Shown: one piece after another, positions 36,078 through 47,220 of the stretch
How positions within the stretch are numbered: position 1 is the first letter of the stretch
How the letters are laid out: every line of letters begins with the position of its first letter
Source: Mesocentrotus franciscanus
Lineage: Eukaryota > Echinodermata > Echinoidea > Camarodonta > Strongylocentrotidae
Length of the DNA: 64,000 bases
Direction: 5' to 3'
Assembly (NCBI GenBank): GCA_037976565.1
Contig: CP137668.1
Coordinates: 28,127,113-28,191,112 of the forward strand
The notes under the pieces: model-generated
What the model saw: only the letters and a program-made list of their open reading frames with translations
Database searches by the model: none
What the model was told of the DNA's origin: nothing
Translations under genes and position numbers: made by a program

Positions 36078-36353
36078 TCGTAAATCAGCCACATGCGCCC
36101 TGCGTCTGGTCTGCTGAAGAGTTGTTGACCTTTGACCGTTCCCGTGAATCCCTCTTCAGAATGACCCCCAATGACCTCAAACTGGCCCGCAGCCAAACTC
36201 GAACTGGCCGTAGCTCGGGTCGTAATTCAGCCGCACGCGCCCCGTGTCTGTTGAGCTCTTAACGGGCCAGACTTGTTGACCCTTGACCTTGAATCCCCAG
36301 ACAGGTTAAGCTCAGTGACCTGGAACTGGCCTGCAGCTAGACTCAAGTGGCCA
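36078..36353. repeat. GC-rich tandem duplication (about 142 bp) with DR1-like sites
   Basis: TCGTAAATCAGCCACATGCGCCC at 36078 is repeated as TCGTAATTCAGCCGCACGCGCCC at 36220. Both units continue through TTGTTGACC, TGAATCCC, TGACCTNNAACTGGCC and CAGC. Each unit holds a direct repeat with one-base spacing: TGACCTTTGACCG (36126-36138) and TGACCCTTGACCT (36277-36289). The preceding 35940-36010 also has a CGTACGGCTAAAGCG duplication. Confidence 0.7.
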
Positions 36354-36940
36354 GAGTAATTTGTCATCTGCATATGAGCGTGACGGAATTATTAGGTGGA
36401 TATTATTATTACTGGCACCGCTTTTGACCAAAGTCAAGGAGATGAGACAGGTTGGACTAAGCTTTCTTGCATAATCTTTGCTCTGGTCTTAGAACTAGAA
36501 GCCCGTCCCGTATTAACGATAGCGACAATCCATCTCCTGATTAGAAGTTTATGTAGAAGAGCAATTGGATCCGAGAATATCAGCGCTGAAGGCTGAATAG
36601 CACAACATTTTCAGCAACCACGATAACCAATACTTATAATACCTTCTTCCACATATACTTCAGCAGACCAATTTCATAGTTGAAGAACTCGTTATCATTA
36701 TTATCGGTAATACAGCAATTGTTTTCGAGTCAAAAAGATGAAGGCAGAATAGCCGCTAGGAGTAGAAATTACACTTGAAGTGCGAGAGGTACTATCAGCA
36801 GGACTAGCGTCTGAAAGGTAGGTACATTATCGTAGCAGGAGCATTGGCAGCGTCAGAAGTGGTAGCAGCAACGAAAAAAGCGTCGGAAGTAGGAGCATTG
36901 ATAGTAGTATCTGCGTCAGAAGTAGTTGAATGATGGTCAA

Positions 36941-37200
<260 letters not shown>

Positions 37201-37874
37201 TGCTCTTAGCAGAACTACAAAACTGTTTAAAAAATGGGTTGATTAATGCATAAAGGTGAACATATAAGAGGTAGTTTGTATAGTAGTAAAACAAAATTTA
37301 GAAGGGTAATTGGAAATATTTTAAAGTTCTACATGGCAGCAGAATGGTGTAAAAGATGTGATGGCGCAGTCAACACACATATCTTGCTAACCAAATATAC
37401 ATCAAAATATGTACCTTGACCCATATTTAAATCTTATTTGACTATTGAAGTTGATCCTGAAGGTCTAATTCATATCAAGAAAATGTGATTGTAAGTCGAC
37501 AGTCCCATATGTATACAATTTAGGGAGTATCCCGCTTACCCTCTCATTTCTCCTCGTGGAAACAACTCGGCCACACTGGGTCAAGGGTCGTAACCTTTGG
37601 GGCTGACCCGTGGTTCCTGGGGGTTCCCTGTTGATGAAGTGGGTCAAATGGGAAGAAAGGCAAGTTGGGTGATGAGGTTTGATGCCTTGGGCAGTTGAGA
37701 TCAGTCATGTTGGTTTACAAAGGCTTCACATTTTTCTTGTTTGTTGTTGGCTTGGGTATATGTTAGTTTGCTTCATTCTTCATTAAGTTTTGTGTAGCGT
37801 GTTTATAGGTAGTCCATGATCATATCATAATCCTGTCATGTTATGGTCTTTTTAATAGCTGTACGACGCGTGCA
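37201..37874. other. No gene recognised
   Basis: AGTCCCATATG at about 37500 resembles the motif that ends or sits inside several repeats in this window. Otherwise I see nothing. Confidence 0.45.
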
Positions 37875-38060
37875 CCGGCGACATTTTTTTCAGCGGTCAG
37901 TTTCCCACGCTTAACGATTTCCAACTTTAACTCCTAACCATACACTATCCCTAACCCTAACCTAAACCTAACCTAAAGCACAGTTGCAACCCTAAACCTA
38001 ACCCTAGCCCTATATATTTGGTGGAATAAAGCCCGGACCAAGAGTCGCAGGAAGAAATGT
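37875..38060 (+). repeat. Dispersed CCCTAA-containing repeat, copy 3
   Basis: The longest copy. GCACCGGCGACA and GGTCAGTTTCCCACGCTTA are followed by several CCCTAA/CCTAAA units, then CCCTATATATTTGGTGGAATAAAGCCC and TCGCAGGAAGAAATGTCC. The alternation of CCTAAC and CCTAAAC looks like a telomere-like minisatellite inside a larger repeat, not a telomere. Confidence 0.55.
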
Positions 38061-39235
38061 CCGATCCCCACGTGGTTAAAAGTGTCACAGGAATATAAAA
38101 GAACTGCCTCAAGTTGGAATCTCCAAAGCCCCATTAATGTCACTTGTCAAGACAAACACATATGGCAACAAACTTGGGTTGTTCCAAGTTATTATTTATT
38201 ATTTGTTATAAGATGAAACACTTCATGAGTAAACCTTTTCATTTGACATATTTACTAAATGATAACCTTCCGCATAGAGACTAAGGAAATAAGAAAGGTC
38301 ACAGATTATTGTTCACCTTTACCAGAAATCAACCTCCTTTTGTGATTTCGTCACAAACACCAACGGTATAAAATCAGCAAACATTACATGTTATCGATGT
38401 ATCCAAGAACCTGTAATCCATTTTCTGCATGAAAACATCCAAAATATTTCATATTTCAGTTCCCCTCTATCGTTTCTTCACATCGGCCATGACCATTAAC
38501 CCATGATGTATGGGGTGACGAAAGTATGACAGAAAACACCCTTCTTTTCTAAAGGACCAAGAGCGAGGGGGTTAAAGGAAATAAGCAGGACGTGTGATAT
38601 TGTATTATGATTATACCAAGAGGAGTCTAGGGATGAGCCTTAGCAATGCCAAGTGAAATCTTCCAGTGATCCTTCACATTATTTTCATTTTCATTGTTGT
38701 TGCCCCTTCGTCTTGCCCTGTTTGGTTACTTACGAAAGGTGACGTTGCATTGTTAAGAATTGAAACTCCGGATTCGTCGAATCGTTGGGATGCCCGTTAT
38801 GTTTGTATGTAAACATTGAACATAAATCCTGTACTTAAATCTCTCTTTTGAATGTCACGGTTGTACTTTGTATGAATTTTTCACCCTGGATTTGTACTTT
38901 TATGATCCCAAAATATGAATATCGATAACAATTGAGGAGAATAACAGCTCGTTTTGATACACATTTCATTTCTGTCGTCAGTTTATGTCCATCATCAGTG
39001 AACTGAGATTTGGGAGTAGCTAACGGTTCTTTCTTGCCTGCTAGCTGCAAGAAATGCATATCTTTTGGATCGTAGTTTTTATCTGAAAATTAAATTTATA
39101 CATTTTTGATTTTCATAATTATAGTTCACCGTAGAACATTCTTCACCCTTGCCTTTCATTGCTCGGAGTTTATGCCAAGACTTCGAACATTTACGACACT
39201 CATCATTTACTCATTAAAAAAAAAGACAATCATTC
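38061..39235. other. No gene recognised
   Basis: AT-rich sequence without motifs I can assign. Confidence 0.5.
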
Positions 39236-39430
39236 CACCTTCTCCTCTCATTGCCCCTCCCATCCAATCCCTTGGCATCTTCCTCCTCTTGCCTCTCCTC
39301 CACCTCCTATTATTCCCCTTCCTCATTCTCCTCCCATTGACCCCCCCCCTCCTCTTATCCCTCTGCATCTTCCTCCTCTTGCATCTCCTCCACCTCCTCA
39401 CTCCCTTCTCTCACCCCAACCCTCCTCACC
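39236..39430. repeat. C/T-rich tract with 90-bp internal duplication
   Basis: GCATCTTCCTCCTCTTGC followed by (C/A)TCTCCTCCACCTCCT occurs near 39275 and again about 90 bases on. The overlapping 148- and 185-codon plus frames are Pro/Leu/Ser low complexity. Confidence 0.75.
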
Positions 39431-39754
39431 TTTCACATCTCAATTCAGCTGCCTCTCATCTGTCTCCCCACGGTCCTGTTTTGATTTACAGCCTCCATAT
39501 TTCATCACCAGATACACACCGGTATCACCGCGAATCGATCCTCCAACAATAATTGTATCCCTCTATACCACCTCTACCACGAAAGACCGCAAGGTATGGC
39601 GTATCCAGAGCTTTTCATCTAGAGGGGAGATTGTCTTGAAAAATCTTTCACATATCCACGTTCTAAAAAAAAAAGAGTTAGGTAAGAAATTTACCCGTAT
39701 AGAGTTGTTTTTTTAAGGGGGGGGGGAAATGCATGCAAGTGCGTTGAGGTGAAG

Positions 39755-39774
39755 TTTACCCAATATTGGGTAAA
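39755..39774. repeat. Perfect 20-bp palindrome
   Basis: TTTACCCAATATTGGGTAAA, followed by another TTTACTCA...TGAGTA pair downstream, lies just outside the MITE that starts at 39815. Confidence 0.8.
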
Positions 39775-39814
39775 TTTTACTCACTCAATTTTGAGTATAT
39801 TTTACAGTGTCAGC

Positions 39815-40352
39815 TTAAAGATACTATGTCCCTTTTGCAGCCAACATCAAATTCTGTAGAACTTTGCAGGAATTATGAATATGTCATGTATGTCCTATCT
39901 GTGAAATTTAAACGTGAGCAGTGTCCTATTATTCAAATTATGCAAGGAAACCCGTTTACTTGCTAGACTTCACTGTCAGACACTATTGAGTGACTGACTG
40001 GCTTTTTCATCTTTGGTAATAACATACATAAAATGAGCTGTAAAGGGTACATGAGCATTTGTCTACATCAATAACCCACTTCTTGTAATGGCCAAAATTA
40101 AACTGATTGAATCTTTGCGCAGCATAAAACGTACGACCATTCGGTACAATGGTCTGAAAAATCAGACTATTACTTACTGGCTCTATAGCTCCTAAGTCGA
40201 TTCGACAACTAATAGTCGTTATTTTCTCACTTAAAGACATTTTCAAGCCCCCTTTTTTTAAGGGAAGTTCTAAATTAGTTTTGTCTTTCAAATGCCGTTG
40301 GAATTTAACCTTTTCATTTTTTGGGCCTGCAAATGGGACATAGTACCTTTAA
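39815..40352. mobile_element. TTAA-flanked MITE, copy 2 (uninterrupted)
   Basis: The left end is TTAAAGATACTATGTCCC and the right end GGGACATAGTACCTTTAA, terminal inverted repeats ending in TTAA. It is inverted relative to 8591-9828 and aligns over its whole 538 bases except where that copy carries a 703-base insertion, so it serves as the empty-site reference. The 94- and 111-codon minus frames overlapping it are not genes. Confidence 0.8.
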
Positions 40353-41867
40353 TGGTCTGTCCTGGACCAATATATAAAGTCAAAGTCCTCTCTATGAACT
40401 TATCAAAATGATCCTTGCAGACAGACGGCTGTGGAGTCAACTCTTGCGACCTTTTGGACAGGTGAATCCTCTCGGTGATTACAAGACGGCTGCCATAATG
40501 GGGCGGTGAATGCAACTTGTTTGTCGGGATAAAAACGGATGCTATTCCAAGTACATAATTTGACAAGGTATGATGGGCCTTCTCATCTCTATAAACCAAA
40601 TATAAACCCAATTCTTTAAGCATGCTCGTCTTTTTTATTGTTATCCATCAACATATATCAACGCTATGTTTCATATATCATTCAATGACTCCCTCAAATA
40701 AGTTGTTATCAAAACAGAAAGAAAGTCTGACAGGAACCTTGACGACGGCGCAAACCTAAACTTCGATGCACCTATATCCCACTCCTGACACCATGCAATT
40801 ATCATAATTTTTCGTTGCGAGGAATTTTAATTTTGGGAAGGGTTGTCGGATACATTTTTCATGCACGTTTGCCGACAAGGGTTAAGGGAAAATCCAAGGG
40901 GGAGGGAGGGGCTCTTCACATCCACAACCCCTCCAAAGACTCCCCTGTTTTGGTTAATTATAGAGCAAACTAAGGTCGACGCAATCTAGAAACCGAGAGG
41001 GGATCGAATGGTAGTCCTCTATTTACTTACCATGTCTTATGTTTCTTCTGGACTATGGATGCTCCCGAGTCTTTGGTGTTTCAGACGGTTCTCACGTTGG
41101 TGGTCATCTGTTTAGAAAGAGCTTGCCTTCATGTTCATTTGGATAATGTTTGTTACTAGACTACCCCATGATATACTGTCTGAAAACTGCAGATTGTCAC
41201 AAAATAAGTTCAAATTGTAATACACAGCAAAATACCAAAGAAAAACAAACACTGGGTGAATTGTTTCATTGACGTGATTAACAACAATACCAACCAATAG
41301 GCCTCAATTACTTTTTCTTTTCAACCTACGTGTTTGCTGCAATCTACATGTACAATCAAATTTTTTTGCGCAATTCGAGAAGAGTGAAAAATAAAACATA
41401 ATAATGCTCAACTGTACCGTAAAGTTTGTTCAAAATACAATAAAAAGAGGAGATTGGCAGGAGTGATAAGAGGAGGCAATGTATCAGGAAACTAAACATT
41501 CTTTAGCTAGCCAGTACTTCTGTCAAACCTTAGATCAACATCACATTTACCCCAAAAGTAAACGTCACGTAGTCAGCTTTCGAAGTTCTCAATGAAATGT
41601 TTAGTTTATGCGAGTTTAAGTAGTTCAATGTTACACTGTTTTTTACTCTTCCATCTTCCGCCCGATTTCTTGACACGGACGAACGTGAGAAAGGTTTCAC
41701 ACTTGTAAATAAATCCTTTATTTGTTTTTACTATTCGTCTTAGTCGAAATCATGCTTGACATTTATTTGGAGAGCGGTGCTAACCACTGATCACATTGAA
41801 TGTGGCAACTGATCACAGGGAGGCGAAGTACAGGGACATTGGCTTGCTACGGGGACATGGGGACACG
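40353..41867. other. No gene recognised
   Basis: Unique-looking sequence with only short featureless frames. Confidence 0.5.
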
Positions 41868-42180
41868 GACCCCCATCAGATGGCGATGAATAAGTGCAGA
41901 AATAGAGAGAAAAAGAAAGGAAGATTTACGCAAAAAGTATGATGGGACCGCCTACCACACATTCAAAATCGGTAATCCTATGTATTTCTTTGACCTAGTA
42001 AGTCACCCCTACCATGATGCATGCGCCCCCTTCAGATGGCGATAAAAGCGTGATAAAAGAGAGACAAGAAAGGGAGATTTACGCCCAAAAAAAGTTTTAA
42101 AGAAATATAACAGAACCTCCTCACATTCGATACGCCAAATCGGCGGCCCTGATAATTTGCATTTCATTACCATAGTCATG
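41868..42180. repeat. Two-unit tandem duplication, period 156 bp
   Basis: CAGATGGCGAT at 41877 recurs at 42033. Both units follow with AAA-rich GAGA sequence, GAGATTTACGC or AAGATTTACGC, an ACAC/CACATTCNANA block and AATCGG. Divergence is considerable, so the duplication is old. Confidence 0.6.
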
Positions 42181-42583
42181 ATAGTCATGCTAGTAAGACT
42201 CATGCCCCGTCTCTGAAATTTCGGTGCACCCTCCCCTCAATGGCTGAACCCATGCTACGCCGTTGTACAGGGGCATCCCAATATTTCATCACTAGATGCG
42301 TCGTCAAAGAGAGTGGAGTGCATCCTGATGTAGTTACCACAGGACTATCATGTATTGAGTAATCTTTAAGGAGCACAGGTGGACTTTTGTGGTATTGTGA
42401 TAAACATAGTACTTAGAATTGAAGAAGGGAGTACCACATGGGGCAAGATTTGATACTCGGAAAATATCTATCATAAACAAAGATGTAATCAGTTCATTGT
42501 GATTCGAAATTCACAAGCTTATAAAGTATTAGTCGAGATTGGTTTCGGGAGCTGATACCGCGATCGAGATCGGTGTCGACGAC

Positions 42584-42720
42584 GCGACATGATGGCTCAC
42601 TGGTAGAAAAGTGGGAGTCCCGGGTTCGAAACCAAGTCGATGCGCCAGTGCCATTTGATAAGGCATTAATCCTAATTTCTAAGTCCGTAAGATAATACCT
42701 AAAAAGCCGTATCCCCCGGT
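42584..42720 (+). mobile_element. tRNA-derived SINE or tRNA-like pseudogene
   Basis: A box TGGCTCACTGG (42593-42603) and B box GGTTCGAAACC (42623-42633) are unusually close, which suggests a deletion between them. The downstream GCGCCAGTGCCATTTGATAAGG and CCCCCGGTAG resemble the tails of the other SINEs here. It is not a functional tRNA because no cloverleaf closes. Confidence 0.55.
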
Positions 42721-43657
42721 AGCTCATCTACACTTGGTATATACTTCCCTTAAAACAAAATCATAGTTAATGTGTTCCTTTTGATGATGTTCCGGTACAG
42801 GTTCTAATTGACTTCATAAACATGAGTGAGTGAGTGACTTGGTCAGTCTAAAACCCATCTCCAGTCATCCAAATATATGTGCAGGTGCAAGGTGATTAAA
42901 GATTCATACTTGTGTATGAACAGTCAGATATCACCGTTTCCTCTTGACTAATTTACGACATTCATGTCCAAGCTACTCCAGACTGTCAAAATAACGAGTA
43001 CCGGGTCACCGACAGTTCCAAGTTGGCTCAGTTCAAGCAAAAGTTCGAAACAGATGAGTGTTTGACGTTGCCATGGTAATTGGAGTGTATCAGAAGTGAT
43101 GGAATCCCGGATAACCACATCACTTCGTCATCACTCAATCGCTTAGAGTGATTTGATTTCAAAACAGCGATCTTAAATTTCCCGACTACAATTAGCGATA
43201 AGCAAAGATACCTTGACTGCCGTTCCGAAAAATAGGAAAAGAGAGGGAGGGATGAATAGAAGAGAGGAAATCATAACGGAAGGGAGTGCTTTCTCATTTT
43301 TGTATCTTTTGACAATTTTATTCAAATGCAAAATACCCTTCTTAATTATATAATTCAGTCACATTCTCGTTTAATTCCATGGTACCGATGACAAACATTT
43401 TTTTTTATCAGATATTTTAACACATAAGACATATTTACAGATATTTTATATGCCATAATCAAAGTCAGACCTTTAAAACCGTAGCCAGGTTCTTTCTACC
43501 CTCCGTTATATTAATTTGTTATTAATGGGTCCTCTAGAAAGTAAATTCTGAATAAACGCTTCTGCATTGAACATGTAGAAAGTTAATCGCACATCTGTCA
43601 TGTATCTTTCATTACACGTAGTTGCCATTCTGTCCTTTTCAATCATTATACATATGC

Positions 43658-44428
43658 TTAAAGAGAAGGACCAGTTCTGGTCATGCGATTGCATTGTGAA
43701 AGAAACGTTGTGGAATCAATCAGAAAAGGTTGATCATCTAGCATATAAGTATTGGTGTGTACTGCAAGGTCCTGGAATCATCAAAATGATAAGAAATTTG
43801 GCCCAGTCTTGGTAAAGTTACAAGCACTGTACACAGAAAGATGTATATGGGACTGCGCGACCACGTGCGCGATATCTATTTGGTCCCAATAGATATAATA
43901 ATTTACCAAATATATCAATTCGTAGGCGGTTTCCCGACTTTCCCGGCAAAATTTGTATCATCACGTATTAGTCAAAACATATTCTTTCACATGATTGGTA
44001 ATGAGAGCTTCCATTTCATTTTTTTGAGAGAGGGGCGTTTCCAAAACTGGTCTATACGATCATGCGATTGCATTGTGAAAGAAACGTTGTGGAATCGATC
44101 AGAAAAGGTTGATCATCTAGCATATAAGTATTGGTGTGTACTGCAAGGTTCTGGAATCATCAAAATGATAAGAAATTTGGCCCAGTCTTGGTAAAGTTAC
44201 AAGCACTGTACACAGAAAGGTGTATATGGGACTATATACGCGATCGCGATATCTATCCAGTCCGGATAGATATGATAATTTACCAAATATATTAATTAGT
44301 AGGCGGTTTCCCGGCAAAATTTGTATCATCACGTATTAGTCAAAACATATTCTTTCACATGATTGGTAATAAGAGCTTCCAATTCATTTTTTGAGAGGGG
44401 CGTTTCCAAAACTGGTCTATACCTTTAT
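43658..44428 (+). mobile_element. TTAAAG-ended MITE with a 379-bp internal tandem duplication
   Basis: The left end TTAAAGAGAAGGACCAGTTC faces a right end whose reverse complement is ATAAAGGTATAGACCAGTTT. Inside, 43681-44059 is repeated at 44060-44422, starting at TCATGCGATTGCATTGTGAAAG and ending at CAAAACTGGTCTATAC. The two units are nearly identical through TGTACACAGAAA and differ mainly around 43860-43900 and 44235-44265, where each has its own hairpin (GATATCTATTTGG/CCAATAGATAT and GATATCTATCCAGTCCGGATAGATAT). Non-coding. Confidence 0.75.
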
Positions 44429-44487
44429 TTAGATAGTTTGGTTTTAATTTCTTACGAACTAAAAGGTCGTTAAGTCAAGTACGAATT

Positions 44488-44600
44488 AGGGGCCCGTTTC
44501 ATAACACTTGTTATCTATAACAACTGCTAAATTCCTATGACAAATTTGCTCTCAGCTAATCAGATGCCATGATTTCAGTAGTTTATAGCAGTAGCTTGTT
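44488..44600. mobile_element. MITE fragment, GGGCCCGTTTCATAA family
   Basis: GGGCCCGTTTCATAACACTTG, TTATCTATAACAA, AATTTGCTCTCAGC, AATCAGATGCCATGATTTC and AGTTTATAGC match 51743-51912 in order. The right terminal repeat is missing. Confidence 0.65.
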
Positions 44601-44606
44601 TTGGGG

Positions 44607-44861
44607 GATAAAAGGGGAAATTAATGGGATTTAACTATATAAAGCAATTGATAAATAATGAGGACATGACGTCACAAACTGATAACCAAATTGGAAATTT
44701 GTGTAGTGATTTCCATTGTTCCATAGTTTTACATACTTTTTCAAAAATTCATAACTTTCTTATTAGTTATCCGATTTTGCTCAAACTATTTTTGATCGGT
44801 TTGTCTGATTTTTCTGTTTCTATTGAAAATAAGTTATTTTTGGAGTGGACTTGTACTTTAA
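44607..44861. mobile_element. Fragment of the TTAAAGGGG foldback family
   Basis: GATGACGTCAC-like sequence, CAAAAATTCATAACTTTCTTATTA and TTTTGCTCAAACT lead to a right end GGAGTGGACTTGTACTTTAA, the mirror of the TTAAAGGGGAAGTCCACC left end at 1673. The left part is degenerate. Confidence 0.55.
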
Positions 44862-44919
44862 CCATTTCTGCGTGCGACAACCGTACGGTCCTACCCTAGT
44901 CCATAGAGACGGACATGGG

Positions 44920-46720
44920 ACAATTTACTCTACCTCCTTGTGCGGGGTTCCGCTAATCACATGATATTGTGTCCCTTCTAGTCAGCACGTATGTTACACC
45001 ATGGATACATTAATGTCAATAAAGCCATCGCTGCACCTGTACATACCTTTCTACAGGGTATCTAAGAAAAATATGAACACACATCGCGTTCGCCTGGGTG
45101 CGATAATGGTATATTCAACCTTTAATCATTTATTCTACCTCCTTGTTTGGGATCTGTTGAGACTGTTGCTCACATCATATCCTATCCCTCAAGTCAGCAC
45201 GTATGTTACCCCATGGATACATTAATGTCAAGAAAACCATCGCTACACCTGTACATACCTATCTACAGGGTATCTAATAAAATTTGAACATATATCGCGT
45301 TCGCCTGGGTGCGATGGGGATGATATATTCAACCGAGAGGTATACTGTTTAATCGGTTCTAGGACACCTACTCCTGGACAACCACCCCCGGACAACTACC
45401 CTAGGACAACTACCCCCAGACAACTACCCCTAGGACAACTACCCCCTAGGACAACTTCTCCCTGGGACAACTACCCCGGACAACTACCCCCGGACAACTA
45501 CCCCCAGACAACTACCCGCTATGACAACAATCCTATAGGACAACTACCCCCCGGACAACTATCCTAGGGGGTAGTTGTCTGGGGGCTATTGTCCAGGGGG
45601 TAGTTGTCCGGGGTAGGGTGGTTATCCTAGGGGTGGTTATCCGGGGCGGGGTGGATGTCCAGGGGGTAGGTGTCCGGATACGTGTTTAATCATTTATTCT
45701 ACCTCCTTGAATTGGATCTGTTAATCACATCTTATCCCTTCCAGCCAGCACGTATGTTACGCCATGGATACATCAATGTCAATAAGCCATCGCTACACAT
45801 GTACATACCTATCTACGGGGCATCTAAGAGAAAGTATACCACGAAGGTTGTTGTATCATTCGTTCAATTCAGTTGCCAATCATCCCGTACTAACTAGCAC
45901 GAATGCTCATCATAGAACATGAATGTCAAAAGACAGAACAAATGAGTGCTATATACCTGCACTGGCGTTTTCACAGGGTGTCTCATCACAAATAATTACA
46001 AATGTAGGAACTATAGTGAAGGTTGTATTATATTTTATGTATATTCTATTCTCCTGCTTATCATAAGATCCCGTTTAGCAAGTATGTTTACCATGGATGT
46101 ATTCATGTCAATTAATAAACTGACTACCTGAGCAATATACTTGTTCAGATCTTTATACAGGGTATCTAGGAAAATAAAATGAACACATATCGACGTCCTC
46201 TAAGTTCTCCTCAGCGGTAAAGAAGGCGGTTCACAGAGACCTGTAATATTTATTCATTTATTTTACCTCCTTGTGAGGAATATGTTCATCATATCACATT
46301 ACATCTCTCCTATCCTGCACGTAAGTTATCCATTGATAATAACGCAATAAACCGAACACCTGAGCGATACACGTGTACGTTGCTTTCTACAGGGTATCTC
46401 AAAACAAATGTATGGATATGAGGAAGGCTGTTTAGTATCTCATATGTTTTCGGTTCCCTCGTCAGCCACATCATCCCAGTAAGCATGTTTAGTCATGGAA
46501 ACAGCCACAGATTAGTGCTACACCTGTACGAACATCTGTTTTTTACAGGGTGCCTCATAAAAGAAATATGGATATAGTTAGAGTTGTTTTGTATCTCGAT
46601 CTTGTTGAGTTCTCTTGCTGATATCATCCCAGTCAGAACATAATTTACACGGTTTAATGTTAATAAACTGAACACATGGATGTTACACTAATATGGACCC
46701 TACTGTAGGGTGTAAAGGAC
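44920..46720. repeat. Degenerate tandem satellite, eight units of about 156-232 bp
   Basis: The anchor ACAGGGTATCT (or a variant) falls at 45053, 45265, 45815, 45973, 46157, 46389, 46545 and 46704. Units carry CAGCACGTATGTTAC, CCATGGATACATTAATGTCAAT, a CACCTGTACATACCT block, the anchor, then ATATCG and TCATTTATTCTACCTCCTTG. The 550-base gap between the second and third anchors is explained by the foldback insertion at 45355-45683; subtracting it gives 213, matching the previous spacing of 212. The 60-75-codon frames here are repeat-derived. Confidence 0.8.
45355..45683. mobile_element. TU-like foldback element with GGACAACTACCCCC arms
   Basis: The left arm (45355-45565) is a tandem array of GGACAACTACCCCC-type units of about 14-17 bases. 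The right arm (45566-45683) is the complement, GGGGGTAGTTGTCC, meeting at a CCTAGG centre (45563-45568). The outer ends, TAGGACACCTAC and GTAGGTGTCCGG, are also inverted. GTTTAATC occurs immediately before (45347-45354) and after (45684-45691), an 8-bp target duplication. Sea-urchin TU elements have inverted arms of short tandem repeats and 8-bp duplications, so this is probably a small relative. Non-coding. Confidence 0.85.
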
Positions 46721-46859
46721 GAAGGAAAACCAAGATGTTTGTTTATTAATGCTGCACAAGGAATAGTCTTTTGATGAGTGAGAAAGACCAAAATCAATGA
46801 AATGTTTCATGACACTTAAATCATGTTTCGTAAAAAAAAAAAGGATATGAGAAAATAAT

Positions 46860-46863
46860 AAAA
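46860..46863 (-). terminator. Pol III oligo-T terminator of tRNA-Glu
   Basis: AAAA on the plus strand is TTTT in the transcript sense, four bases past the tRNA 3' end. A longer A run at about 46832-46842 would act as backup. Confidence 0.7.
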
Positions 46864-46867
46864 GATA

Positions 46868-46939
46868 TTCCCACACCGGGAATCGAACCCGGGCCGCGGC
46901 GGTGAGAGCGCCGAATCCTAACCACTAGACCATATGGGA
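46868..46939 (-). tRNA. tRNA-Glu (anticodon CTC)
   Basis: The 72-nt minus-strand sequence starts TCCCATATGG and ends TGTGGGAA. It forms a full cloverleaf: the acceptor stem TCCCATA pairs with TGTGGGA with one T-G wobble; the A box is TGGTCTAGTGG; the anticodon loop is CTCTCAC with CTC at positions 34-36 (46904-46906); the T arm is GGGTTCGATTCCC (B box GGTTCGATTCC). No intron and no CCA, as expected for a eukaryotic gene. A TTTT Pol III terminator lies just downstream on the minus strand at 46860-46863. It decodes GAG. Confidence 0.95.
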
Positions 46940-46944
46940 TATGG

Positions 46945-47184
46945 AAAACCTAGTAATTTATTTGCAACAAAACATCAAGAAAGAGTAGAAGAAAGTGCCA
47001 GAGAGAAAGAGAGATAGACAGAGACATGGAATTTAATGTATTTATTTTCTGTATTACAATTTGTGTGTAATATAATAGACAAAAGTTGTACTAATTTTGT
47101 ATAACGCACAGAACATATGTTATTTTAGAAAGATGTAATCAGGTTTTAGTGAATTACATAAGTCTCTTTACCTACTCCCCTTAC

Positions 47185-47220
<36 letters not shown>

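Noticed and set aside
37930..38010. Interstitial telomere
   Set aside because: CCCTAA units are irregular and sit inside a repeat with a conserved non-telomeric flank present elsewhere.
42584..42660. Functional tRNA gene
   Set aside because: A and B boxes are too close and no cloverleaf closes; a SINE tail follows.
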